From CAZFHA01 sp964518595 (GTDB taxonomy: Bacteria > Bacillota > Clostridia > Saccharofermentanales > Saccharofermentanaceae): DNA of 64,000 nt. Made by a program: the position numbers and the translations under genes. Positions 43,973-52,300 of this stretch are shown here, in pieces. How positions within the stretch are numbered: position 1 is the first letter of the stretch; each line of letters opens with the position of its first letter. The stretch covers positions 1-64,000 of the forward strand of contig CAZFHA010000020.1 in assembly GCA_964518595.1 (NCBI GenBank), in the 5' to 3' direction. The notes below the pieces were generated by a model. The model made no database searches. It was given only the letters and a program-made list of their open reading frames with translations, and was not told the DNA's origin.

Positions 43973-45074
43973 TGATTTCACCGGATAAAAGTTGATCGTC
44001 TTGCATTTTTAGTTTAGCAAGTACTCTTCCATAGCCTTCAGAATCAGTATCATAGGGAATTGGCTGGTAATTATTAACATGACCACCGGAAGACATACTA
44101 AAGGGAATTATAGTGAGCTGGCTTTTCACAACATAGCCGTTTTCAAGCTGAAAATGGCATTGAATAATAGCTGTATCTAGGTCGGTCAGCCAAGGCTGTC
44201 CACCAAAAACAAAATTACCCAAACTATATAGAATGTACTTCCCTTTATACTCTTCGATGGGTTGTAATCGGTGGGGGTGATGACCTACCACCAAATCAGC
44301 GCCTAAGTCTATTGCTGCATGGGCTAAGTCCCTTATATGTCCGTCTGGCTCATAGGCCGCTTCCGTACCGCCATGGAGGGAAATAATCACCAAAGTACAT
44401 CCGGCTACCCGCAGCTCATCAATAGCCGTCTCAATTCCCTTGGCATCCGGCGGAAAAGAAAAACCCGCCATACCGATGGAAATGTCTCCTTTTTCAAAAA
44501 TAGCGTATTCCGTGCTATTACTCCACAGAATATTCTCAGAAGAAAGAGCGGCCTTGGTATCTGCCAACCCCTGTTCTTTATAGTCAAAGGTATGGTTATT
44601 GGCTAAATTAACCGCTTCGATTCCGGACAGAGATAGAATGCGGGCGTACTCTGGTAGTCCTTTAAAGGTAAACTCTTTATCCCGATAGTCAGTCGCCGCT
44701 GTCAGGGCGCCTTCTAAATTAATTAAGGTTAAATCATCAGATTGCAGATATTCTCTTGCATAGCGAAAGGGATGATCGTAATCACTGCCTACTACAGATT
44801 GAAAACTATTAGCCTTTTCAGCCGTATCCCGCTGCTGCCCTAAGGTACAGTCACCCAAAAGGCTAATACGGATATCTTGAGAGATCTCTCTGGGCGGCGG
44901 GGTTACCACCATTGGTGAAAGGTCTAAAAGTGCCTTATCTTTTAGGGTGGCTGAATAAGCTTCCGGGTTCGGGCGCTCAGGTCCTTCTTGAAAGGAAGCG
45001 GCTCGAACTACCTCACACCCACTGAGTGCCAGGACAAAAACTAAAGAAAACAATGCAATCCGCCGTAACAACAC
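43962..45074 (-). CDS. CapA/PgsA-like metallophosphoesterase lipoprotein
   Basis: A 370-residue secreted lipoprotein of the CapA family (poly-gamma-glutamate synthesis type, calcineurin-like fold). Seen: a signal peptide ending in LALSGC (lipobox, Cys20), then SLLGDCTLG, DLTLINLEGALTA, VNLANNHTFDYKEQG, ISLHGGTEA and VVGHHPHRLQPIE, which form the metal site. No pgs/cap synthesis genes are near, so the substrate is unknown. Upstream of purE. Confidence 0.9.
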   Translation of the reverse strand: MLLRRIALFSLVFVLALSGCEVVRAASFQEGPERPNPEAYSATLKDKALLDLSPMVVTPPPREISQDIRISLLGDCTLGQQRDTAEKANSFQSVVGSDYDHPFRYAREYLQSDDLTLINLEGALTAATDYRDKEFTFKGLPEYARILSLSGIEAVNLANNHTFDYKEQGLADTKAALSSENILWSNSTEYAIFEKGDISIGMAGFSFPPDAKGIETAIDELRVAGCTLVIISLHGGTEAAYEPDGHIRDLAHAAIDLGADLVVGHHPHRLQPIEEYKGKYILYSLGNFVFGGQPWLTDLDTAIIQCHFQLENGYVVKSQLTIIPFSMSSGGHVNNYQPIPYDTDSEGYGRVLAKLKMQDDQLLSGEIIDE

Positions 45075-45163
45075 AAGCCCCTCCAGTCAAATGAATATTC
45101 CTCATACAATCATACTCATTTGAAGGGCAAATACTATTGCAAACAGCTTAAAGTTCCTTTACA

Positions 45164-45520
45164 TTATTCTTCCAAATCCTTAAATAGAGCCGTAAAATCC
45201 TTGAGCCCCTGATAGACTTCCTTACGGGAAAATCCCTCCGCCTCTAATTCCGCCTCTGTGAGCTCCAGAAGCTTGGTGTAGAAAAGCTTCCCAGCATAGA
45301 GAACATACGCCGAACGATCTTCCTCGGCATACTCAAAGAGGATATTCTCCCCTTGGTTATACTGCTTCTGTTCTAAACTGGCTAGTAATCGGGTAGTTAA
45401 ATTCTCTTCCTTAGAAGAACGCTCAGAAATAATATGCTCTTCACTGCCCTCATCTTTATCAGCCAGAGCCCGAGCCATTTCACCAATCTGGTCAATCATG
45501 CGCATAAAATAATCTGACAT
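45164..45520 (-). CDS. Small DUF6483-like protein
   Basis: 118 residues, acidic and helical, starting SDYFMRMIDQIGEMARAL. This opening resembles a small Firmicutes family (DUF6483) whose function is unknown. The start at 45520 uses GGGAG within the last codons of the preceding hexapeptide-repeat gene, with one base between stop and start, so the two are coupled. Confidence 0.65.
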   Translation of the reverse strand: MSDYFMRMIDQIGEMARALADKDEGSEEHIISERSSKEENLTTRLLASLEQKQYNQGENILFEYAEEDRSAYVLYAGKLFYTKLLELTEAELEAEGFSRKEVYQGLKDFTALFKDLEE

Positions 45521-45521
45521 A

Positions 45522-46196
45522 CTACAACTCCCGTCGCGGAACAATCTCTCCGGCTTTTTTGTAAATACTGTCCTTAGGGACAAATCCCCGCACCATGGAT
45601 AAAGGATAAACCGTGGCTCGTGCTCCAATCACCGTAGCCGGGTTCAAAACACTATTACAACCAACCTCGACCTGATCGCCGATAATGGCTCCGAATTTTC
45701 TAAGACCCGTAGGAATAGCTACCTCCCCCAAATGAAAGACCGTAGAAGAATGATCAGATTTCACATTTGAGGTAATTGCACCGGCACCTAAATGAGCCTT
45801 GTATCCCAGCACTGAATCACCGATATAATTGTAATGAGGCACCTGTACCCCATCAAACAAAATAACATTCTTAAGTTCGGTAGAATTACCCACCACCGCC
45901 TTCTTACCAATCAAAGCACTGCCGCGAATGAAAGCGCAGTGACGCACTTCCGCTTCATGATCGATGATACAAGGGCCGCCAAAATAGGCTGAAGGATAAA
46001 TCTTGGCAGTCTTCGAGGCCCAGACCGATTCGGCAATCTCCTCATACTCATCCTTCGGTAGCTCCCGGCCTAAGGCAAGGATAAAGGCAGAGATATCTGG
46101 CAAAACTTCCCAAGGATAGGTTCTATTCCGAAATAATTCCACTGCTAGGGTATGCTCCAGATTAAGTAGTTCGGGAATCTTAATCGCATCTGTCAT
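45522..46196 (-). CDS. Left-handed beta-helix (hexapeptide repeat) acyltransferase-like protein
   Basis: A 224-residue protein whose central part (about 70-190) shows hexapeptide repeats (FGGPCIIDHEAEVRHCAFIR, SALIGKKAVVGN, SVLGYKAHLGAGA) as in the C-terminal domain of GlmU. It has no nucleotidyltransferase domain. Such proteins may act on a sugar nucleotide, but the substrate is unknown. Coupled to the small gene that follows. Confidence 0.7.
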   Translation of the reverse strand: MTDAIKIPELLNLEHTLAVELFRNRTYPWEVLPDISAFILALGRELPKDEYEEIAESVWASKTAKIYPSAYFGGPCIIDHEAEVRHCAFIRGSALIGKKAVVGNSTELKNVILFDGVQVPHYNYIGDSVLGYKAHLGAGAITSNVKSDHSSTVFHLGEVAIPTGLRKFGAIIGDQVEVGCNSVLNPATVIGARATVYPLSMVRGFVPKDSIYKKAGEIVPRREL

Positions 46197-46289
46197 GGTT
46201 CATCCTATTATGAAGTGACCTCTTGTCCAGTCTATTTTACAAGAAATCATTCATCCTTTCCTATTTATAATTATTCAGGAACAGAGAAG

Positions 46290-46400
46290 TAGTCGCAGTT
46301 CTACTACTCCGCATTAGTCACTCCATTATACTTGGATCAGGTTTCCCTGCCAACAGGTAAATAGTTCCCCATAACGCTACTTGGTTTGTAATATTGGAGC
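46290..46400 (-). ncRNA. Candidate structured RNA element
   Basis: On the minus strand CTCCAATATTAC (46399-46388) pairs with GTATAATGGAG (46331-46321), with one bulge and one mismatch, and encloses two more stems, one of them TTGGCAGG-GAAA-CCTGATCCAA with a GNRA tetraloop and a two-base bulge. A further 8-bp hairpin (GGAGTAGT / ACTACTTC) follows. The strand is chosen from the GAAA loop. The string ACCTGATCC recalls the TPP riboswitch, but the partner CTGAGA box is missing. It lies about 125 bases upstream of the hexapeptide-repeat gene. Confidence 0.35.
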
Positions 46401-46473
46401 CGATTCTTCATACGAAAAATAATCTAGTCTCTGGAAAACCCTTAACGTAAAAGCCAACAACTATTAGTATATT

Positions 46474-46905
46474 CTATCTAATTCTTGCAAAAATCTCATT
46501 ACGAGAAAGTGATCCCTCTTCAAGTGCTTTCAAGATTTTATGTTGTGCCTCAGTCAATTTATCTTGGTGTCCAACTTGGTGCTTGTCTTGCACAATAATA
46601 CTATGTAATAGAGCCGAAAGAATGAATTCAATAAATACGCCAGAGTCGTTAGCACGACAGGCATTTTGAATTGCCTGATAATATTGGGGTCTATTCTGAT
46701 ATAGAACGGACTCCATTGGAATCCACGCAAAAATCAGATTCCATTTTGCCAGTAATAGCCTCTGCCAAAGTCTCCCCATGCGTCCATTACCATCTGCAAA
46801 TGGGTGAATAATCTCAATTTCATCATGCATAATGGCACTCTTCAGCACCGGATGAAGCTCCGATTCCTTCGCCCATGTAAAAAAGTTCAGGGAAAATACT
46901 TGTTA
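46474..46905 (-). pseudogene. Truncated Fic-family gene
   Basis: The core of a Fic protein (AMP-transferase family) is recognisable: WAKESELHPVLKSAI, then the catalytic HPFADGNGRMGRLW and a start of the C-terminal helix domain (LTEAQHKILKALEEGS). It stops after IFARIR, early in the usual winged-helix tail, and no start is found upstream: the frame closes at a stop near 46905 without a ribosome site. About 140 codons remain of the 330-400 normally present. Decayed at both ends. Confidence 0.8.
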
Positions 46906-46970
46906 ATTAAACCACGAAAGTCTATAGTGACAATACTATAAACCTAAGATAATTTACTACGAGGTAGGAT

Positions 46971-47510
46971 ATGAGCCAAACAATTTTATATATTGCTATG
47001 AGTCTTGACGGTTATATTGCCGACATTAACGGTGGAGTCAGTTGGCTTTCAGGTCAGGATATAAATGACCAGAACCCAGGAAGCTATCCAGATTTTTTAG
47101 AGACCATAGATACAATTATCATGGGGTCTAAGACCTATGAGCAAATCATCACAGAACTATCTCCCCAGGTCTGGGTTTATAAGGGAAAGAAGACCTATGT
47201 AGTAACCTATAAAACACCAAGCTTAGAAAGACCTGAAGTTAAGTTTACTAAGGAAAGCATTGACGATGTAATTAGGAAACTGAAAGACCAACCGGGAAAG
47301 GATATTTGGATCTGTGGTGGTGCCAGTATTGTCAACCAACTGTTAAAAGCAGATCTGATTGATAGCTTCCGTATTACAATCATACCAACCCTTTTGGGAG
47401 ATGGTATTAGGCTATTTGAGAAATTCGGCAGTGAAAAGAAACTTACGTTAGTGGACACGCTAACCTATAACGGCATGGTGGAACTCATCTATCGGCGTAG
47501 GGATGTATAG
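46971..47510 (+). CDS. RibD C-terminal domain (dihydrofolate reductase-like) protein
   Basis: A 179-residue reductase-fold protein. Seen: ILYIAMSLDGYIAD and GGVSWLS at the N-terminus, IIMGSKTYEQI, KDIWICGGASIVNQLL and PTLLGDGIRLF, which are RibD_C features; the substrate is unknown and it is not a folate reductase in the strict sense. GAGGTAGG precedes the ATG. It is alone on the plus strand between minus-strand genes, next to the decayed fic gene, so it may be acquired. An 8-bp stem (47556-47589) downstream lacks a U-tract. Confidence 0.85.
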   Translation: MSQTILYIAMSLDGYIADINGGVSWLSGQDINDQNPGSYPDFLETIDTIIMGSKTYEQIITELSPQVWVYKGKKTYVVTYKTPSLERPEVKFTKESIDDVIRKLKDQPGKDIWICGGASIVNQLLKADLIDSFRITIIPTLLGDGIRLFEKFGSEKKLTLVDTLTYNGMVELIYRRRDV

Positions 47511-47678
47511 GTGCTAAAGATTTGCTTTCGTTCATAAGTTCGAGTGTGAAGTAGGAGAGAAGCCAATCTCTATTCAGGTTAGCTTCTCTTCCCAAACTTT
47601 GTAATTAGATACAAATTGCTTCTTGGCAGATAAGAGTATGAGGTGAAACTATTTTTTCGGTTAAGCGGCTCATAAGCT

Positions 47679-48965
47679 TTACCCCTTCACAACCCTCTCC
47701 GCCATAGCTACCCACTGGTGCAGCCGTTCCGGCTTATAGCCTACGGTAGAGATATCCTTCATAATAATTTCAACGGCACAGCCAGCAGAATCTAAAAGGA
47801 GTTGGCGCAGCTCTTTTTCGGCCTTTTCGATATCCCAAGCTCCTACAAAAACAGCCGGATTAGGCTTTATACTCACCACGTATTTGCCTTTACAAGCCTC
47901 CGCCATATTAGAGGGTTTGGCCCAGGCACTAACCGAGACCTTCCGCAAACGGGGTATCTTATCTAATAGTTCAATCTTCTTATCTAAGGGCTCGCAACAG
48001 CCATAATAATTCAGTCCAAAACGCTCTAGCCAACGCAGATCATGCTTTAAGGCAAACTCCCAATGCATTTCTGGCGAAACCTCACTAAAAATCTGAGCAT
48101 TAGAACAGCCCCAGACCTGACTGGCTTTCGTCGGCTCACCCACTTGCGCCTTAGCTAAATCAGCAGTATAGCCGTATCCCCCTGAACCAATCCGGCTATT
48201 ATCATTGTCGGATTCCAGAAGGCCAAGAGATTCTAGCTGATCCAGTTCTGAGCACCAAGCATCCACCATCCGTTCATAAGCCTCGTGAACCATTTCCGGA
48301 CGCAGATAGAGGTCAAGCAGTGCTTCTTCTACACCCCACCAACGAATCAAAAAATCCCAAGGGGTATACCATATATTGCGTTGTCCCGTTAGCTTTACAG
48401 GTAAAATATCGGAAAATAAGTCTTTCATCACTGTCAAAGCCAAATCTGTCTCCGCTTTGAGCGGGGTAATTTGAGGGGATGTGATTTTAAAAATATCCTC
48501 TGGCTCTGTAATCTGAGGAATAAAATGGCGTGAATAGATTGGACTATCTTCATCTTGATGACGGGTATCCACCTGCTCGGAAAGGCCAAAACCTGTACTG
48601 TGATAAAGCTTCGGGCATTCCAGCCAAGGGTTAATCACCATGTCTCCCCTCAGGTATTTCCACTGATAAAGGGTACGCCGAAGTTCCCCTTCCAAGCGTC
48701 TCGCCCAAGGATGACTGGTTTTTAAGCTAAGTTCGCCATTATGATTCATTTCCTGCCAAGGCATCTCCGTAACCCAGAGCATGGGACGCGCCGGAGTCAG
48801 GTCATTCAGTGACTTCCAATCAGCTTTAGTAGCCTTATGTATGCTTAAGGCAGAAGTATCAGCCCACTGACTGGCCAACTCGCGTAAAACTACCTTCTCT
48901 TCAGGAGCTAAAGTGATATCTTTATAGGTCAAAAATCGCTCGCCATGTTCAGTTCCATGAAACAT
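47679..48965 (-). CDS. Uroporphyrinogen decarboxylase-fold protein
   Basis: A 428-residue protein with a likely UroD/MtaA-like TIM barrel, by overall resemblance (VTEMPWQEMNH, LYLRPEMVHEAYERM, YYGCCEPLDKKIELL, VSVSAWAKPSNMAEAC). Homologs in anaerobes include corrinoid-linked methyltransferases, but no corrinoid protein or methyltransferase partner is nearby, so a role is not assignable. No close operon neighbours. Confidence 0.65.
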   Translation of the reverse strand: MFHGTEHGERFLTYKDITLAPEEKVVLRELASQWADTSALSIHKATKADWKSLNDLTPARPMLWVTEMPWQEMNHNGELSLKTSHPWARRLEGELRRTLYQWKYLRGDMVINPWLECPKLYHSTGFGLSEQVDTRHQDEDSPIYSRHFIPQITEPEDIFKITSPQITPLKAETDLALTVMKDLFSDILPVKLTGQRNIWYTPWDFLIRWWGVEEALLDLYLRPEMVHEAYERMVDAWCSELDQLESLGLLESDNDNSRIGSGGYGYTADLAKAQVGEPTKASQVWGCSNAQIFSEVSPEMHWEFALKHDLRWLERFGLNYYGCCEPLDKKIELLDKIPRLRKVSVSAWAKPSNMAEACKGKYVVSIKPNPAVFVGAWDIEKAEKELRQLLLDSAGCAVEIIMKDISTVGYKPERLHQWVAMAERVVKG

Positions 48966-49022
48966 AAGCCACCTCGTTTTTTAGACAGTATGCCACAAAA
49001 ATTCGAGGATTGAAAGATTATT

Positions 49023-50885
49023 TTATTCGACTGTTACACTTTTCGCTAGATTCCTGGGCTTATCCACATCGCAGCCACGGTGCAAAGCCATATAGTACGC
49101 GAATAATTGACAAGGGGTAACAGCCAGAGCCGGAGCCACTAAGCTGTCAATGTCGGGAATTTCAAAAACCACATCACAGACTTCATAGGCTCGTCGACAA
49201 TTCTCGGGGGCAATCCCTAATACTACAGCGCCCCGGGCTTTGACTTCCTGGATATTAGAAATCATTTTCTCCATCAGTGGTTCTTGGGTTAAGGGACATA
49301 CCACTAGAGTCCCCGGTTCAATCAAAGCGATAGTACCATGCTTTAGTTCGCCGCCGGGATAGGCTTCAGAATGAATATAAGAAATTTCTTTTAGCTTTAA
49401 AGAGGCTTCCATAGCTAAGGCATAATCAAGACCACGCCCAATAAAGAAAATGCTATCGGCATTAAAATGGGCAGCGGAAAAACGCTGGATTTCTTCTTGA
49501 CGCTCTAAAACAGATTGAATTTTTTCCGGAAGGGACACGAGGTCTTGTTGTAACTGCTGGTAGCGCTCCTGATCTATCTTATCTAATTGCCAAGCCATTT
49601 CAAAGGCTAGAAGATAAAGACAAACTAACTGGGTATTATAGGCCTTGGTGGAGGCTACGGCAATTTCCGGTCCTGCCGCCGTATAAAGTACATAATCGGC
49701 TTCCCGGGCAATAGAACTGCCAATCACGTTTACAATGGCCAGAACCTTGGCCTTATGGGCTTTGGCTTCCCGCAGAGCGGCTAAACTATCAAGGGTTTCT
49801 CCTGATTGGCTGATAATAATAACCAAAGAATTTTCATCCACTAAAGGCTCTCGATAGCGAAATTCTGAGGCCACATCTACCACGACAGGAATACGTAGTA
49901 GTTTTTCAAAGACATATTTGCCTACATACCCGGCATGGTAGGCCGTGCCGCAAGCCACAATATGAATGTCACGATAACCCAGAAGCTCCTCTTTAGAAAA
50001 AGTAAAATTTTCAAATACAATCTTGTCTTCCTTTAGTCGTGCTCCCATGGCTGCCGCCACCGCTTTAGGTTCTTCAAACATTTCCTTCATCATAAAATGC
50101 TCATAACCACCTCGTTCGGCAGCTTGCTCGTCCCAGTCTACCTGCAGGGGCAAGCGGTTCACCGGATCTCCATGAACACTATAGAGCTTAACGGAATCTC
50201 GCTGCAAAACGGCAATTTCATGATCTTCCAAGACTAAAACTTGACGGGTATAGGCCAAAAGTGCCGGAATATCAGAGGCTAAAAAATTCTCATTTTCACC
50301 CAAGCCGATAACTAAGGGACTGTCTTTTCGAGCCGCTACCATAGTGTCTGGATAATCTAAGGAAAGTACGCCTAAGGCATAGGAGCCTTCAACTTCCAGC
50401 AGAGCCATTTGCACCGCAGAAAAGAGATCAAAATTCGCTTGGGTATAGAAATGATAATCAATTAAGTGGGCTAATACTTCGGTATCGGTTTGAGACAAAA
50501 AAACATAGCCCTTTTCCACCAAGTGATGGCGAAGTTGGATATAATTTTCGACAATCCCATTATGAACCACACAAATTCTACCGCTACGGGATAGATGGGG
50601 ATGGGAATTTTCGTCACTGGGCACTCCATGAGTCGCCCAACGGGTATGTCCTAAACCAATATGAATCTGAGCTGTAGATGTATTATCAGGCTTTAACAAG
50701 CCCTCCGCCCGTAATTGCTCTTCAAGAACACTCAGCCGCCCTTGCTTCTTCTCAACTTCTAATTTGTTATTTCGTAAAAAAGCTACGCCCGCCGAGTCAT
50801 AACCACGATATTCTAAGCGCGCCAACCCTGACACCAGGATAGGTAGAGCCTCCTGTTGACCAATATATCCCACAATTCCACACAT
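49023..50885 (-). CDS. glmS: Glutamine-fructose-6-phosphate aminotransferase
   Basis: Makes glucosamine-6-phosphate, the entry step to cell-wall amino sugars. Seen: N-terminal glutaminase with catalytic Cys2 (CGIVGYIGQQ), LEYRGYDSAGVA, HTRWATHG and HPHLSRSGRI; C-terminal two-SIS-domain isomerase with CGTAYHAGYVGKYVFE, SQSGETLDSLAALREAK, GGELKHGTIAL and the end KPRNLAKSVTVE. 620 residues. It follows glmM by 22 bases, leaving no room for a glmS ribozyme, so control differs from B. subtilis. Confidence 0.97.
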   Translation of the reverse strand: MCGIVGYIGQQEALPILVSGLARLEYRGYDSAGVAFLRNNKLEVEKKQGRLSVLEEQLRAEGLLKPDNTSTAQIHIGLGHTRWATHGVPSDENSHPHLSRSGRICVVHNGIVENYIQLRHHLVEKGYVFLSQTDTEVLAHLIDYHFYTQANFDLFSAVQMALLEVEGSYALGVLSLDYPDTMVAARKDSPLVIGLGENENFLASDIPALLAYTRQVLVLEDHEIAVLQRDSVKLYSVHGDPVNRLPLQVDWDEQAAERGGYEHFMMKEMFEEPKAVAAAMGARLKEDKIVFENFTFSKEELLGYRDIHIVACGTAYHAGYVGKYVFEKLLRIPVVVDVASEFRYREPLVDENSLVIIISQSGETLDSLAALREAKAHKAKVLAIVNVIGSSIAREADYVLYTAAGPEIAVASTKAYNTQLVCLYLLAFEMAWQLDKIDQERYQQLQQDLVSLPEKIQSVLERQEEIQRFSAAHFNADSIFFIGRGLDYALAMEASLKLKEISYIHSEAYPGGELKHGTIALIEPGTLVVCPLTQEPLMEKMISNIQEVKARGAVVLGIAPENCRRAYEVCDVVFEIPDIDSLVAPALAVTPCQLFAYYMALHRGCDVDKPRNLAKSVTVE

Positions 50886-50907
50886 AAATTATTGCCTCTT
50901 TCGTAAT

Positions 50908-52263
50908 TTATACGCCATAACGGGCAGAAATCAGTTCTACCAAACGCTCTGCCATAGAAGTGATTTCACCTAGATCCTCGCCTTCAATCATAACTCGAAT
51001 CAGGGGTTCTGTTCCGGAAGCCCGTACCAGTATACGTCCTTTATCCTGAAGAACTTGTTCATACTTCTCAATAGCACTGGCTAGATCCGCATCTTCCAAG
51101 GCCTTATGCTTCTTGTCCTCGGGGATTCTTGCGGCTAACAGTACCTGGGGTAACACTTGAATAACTCCGGCAATTTTGGAAAGGGGTTTTTTACTTCTAA
51201 CTACCACCCTTAGAAGGGCAAGAGCCGTTAAAATACCATCACCAGTAGTAGAGTGATCCAGTAAAATTACGTGTCCCGACTGCTCGCCGCCCAAGTTGTA
51301 ACCACCGGCCAGCATCTTTTCTAAGACGTAGCGATCCCCCACCTTGGTCTTTTCTAGGATTAGATCTTCCTGACGGCACATAATATCCAGGCCTAAATTA
51401 CTCATAACCGTTGCTACTACTGTATTACCGGCTAATTCGTTATGACGCTTCATATCCAGTCCAATGATAGCCAAAATCATGTCTCCATCAATCAGATCGC
51501 CAAACTCATCCATAGCTAATAATCGATCGGCATCCCCATCAAAAGCCAGCCCCAAATCGCAGCCTTCTCTTCTGATTAAGTCTCGTAAGCGGTTCATATG
51601 AGTTGAACCACAATTATCGTTAATATTTAACCCATCCGGCTGATTACAAGTAACAAAAACATTGGCACCTAAATCCCGAAATAGTCCCGGTGCAATTTCT
51701 GAGACTGCTCCATTGGCACAATCAATGGCTATCTTTAAATCAGATATATCCACGCTTAAACGGCGCTTGATATGTTCGGCATAATCGTGACCGGCATCTT
51801 TCTTGTACATGCATTGTCCAATCTGAGAACCCACCGGCCGAAGGCGGTTGTTCTCGTCATAGTCTCTGACAATGGCTTCGATTTGGTCTTCAATATCATC
51901 CGGTAGCTTGAAGCCCGTAGCGGAAAAAAACTTAATCCCATTGTATTCATAGGAGTTATGAGAAGCGGATATCATCACCCCGGCGTCACAACGATATTTT
52001 CTGGTTAAGTAGGCAACCGCCGGTGTTGGGATTACTCCACAGAGAAACACATCGGCTCCAGCGGAACAAATACCGGCGATTAAAGCGGCCTCCAGCATAG
52101 CACAGGAGATTCGGGTATCTCTGCCAATTAAGATAGTTGGCTTATGGCTGGTCTCCCCTGCCAATACCATGGCTCCTGCCACCCCCAGTTTAAAAGCTAA
52201 GTCAGGGGTAAGCTCTTTGTTGGCAATTCCTCTCACACCATCGGTTCCAAATAAACGTTGCAT
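50908..52263 (-). CDS. glmM: Phosphoglucosamine mutase
   Basis: Interconverts glucosamine-6- and -1-phosphate. Seen: RLFGTDGVRGIANKELTPD, the active-site Ser in GVMISASHNSYEYNGIK, DFDGDADR-type LAFDGDADRLLAMDE metal loop, and GGEQSGHVILLD, with RASGTEPLIRVMIEG at the end. The start at 52263 follows GGAGGAGAC and gives 451 residues; the longer frame overlaps the cyclase gene. In Firmicutes cdaA-cdaR-glmM form one operon and CdaA is controlled by GlmM; the order is kept here. Confidence 0.97.
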   Translation of the reverse strand: MQRLFGTDGVRGIANKELTPDLAFKLGVAGAMVLAGETSHKPTILIGRDTRISCAMLEAALIAGICSAGADVFLCGVIPTPAVAYLTRKYRCDAGVMISASHNSYEYNGIKFFSATGFKLPDDIEDQIEAIVRDYDENNRLRPVGSQIGQCMYKKDAGHDYAEHIKRRLSVDISDLKIAIDCANGAVSEIAPGLFRDLGANVFVTCNQPDGLNINDNCGSTHMNRLRDLIRREGCDLGLAFDGDADRLLAMDEFGDLIDGDMILAIIGLDMKRHNELAGNTVVATVMSNLGLDIMCRQEDLILEKTKVGDRYVLEKMLAGGYNLGGEQSGHVILLDHSTTGDGILTALALLRVVVRSKKPLSKIAGVIQVLPQVLLAARIPEDKKHKALEDADLASAIEKYEQVLQDKGRILVRASGTEPLIRVMIEGEDLGEITSMAERLVELISARYGV

Positions 52264-52300
52264 CTGTCTCCTCCATATTCGTCCATTAATAAAATCCGGT

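Noticed and set aside
46290..46400. TPP riboswitch
   Set aside because: ACCTGATCC is present, but the CTGAGA box and the GCGNAGGG end are not, and the downstream gene is not linked to thiamin.
50886..50907. glmS ribozyme
   Set aside because: Only 22 bases separate glmM and glmS, so no ribozyme can fit.
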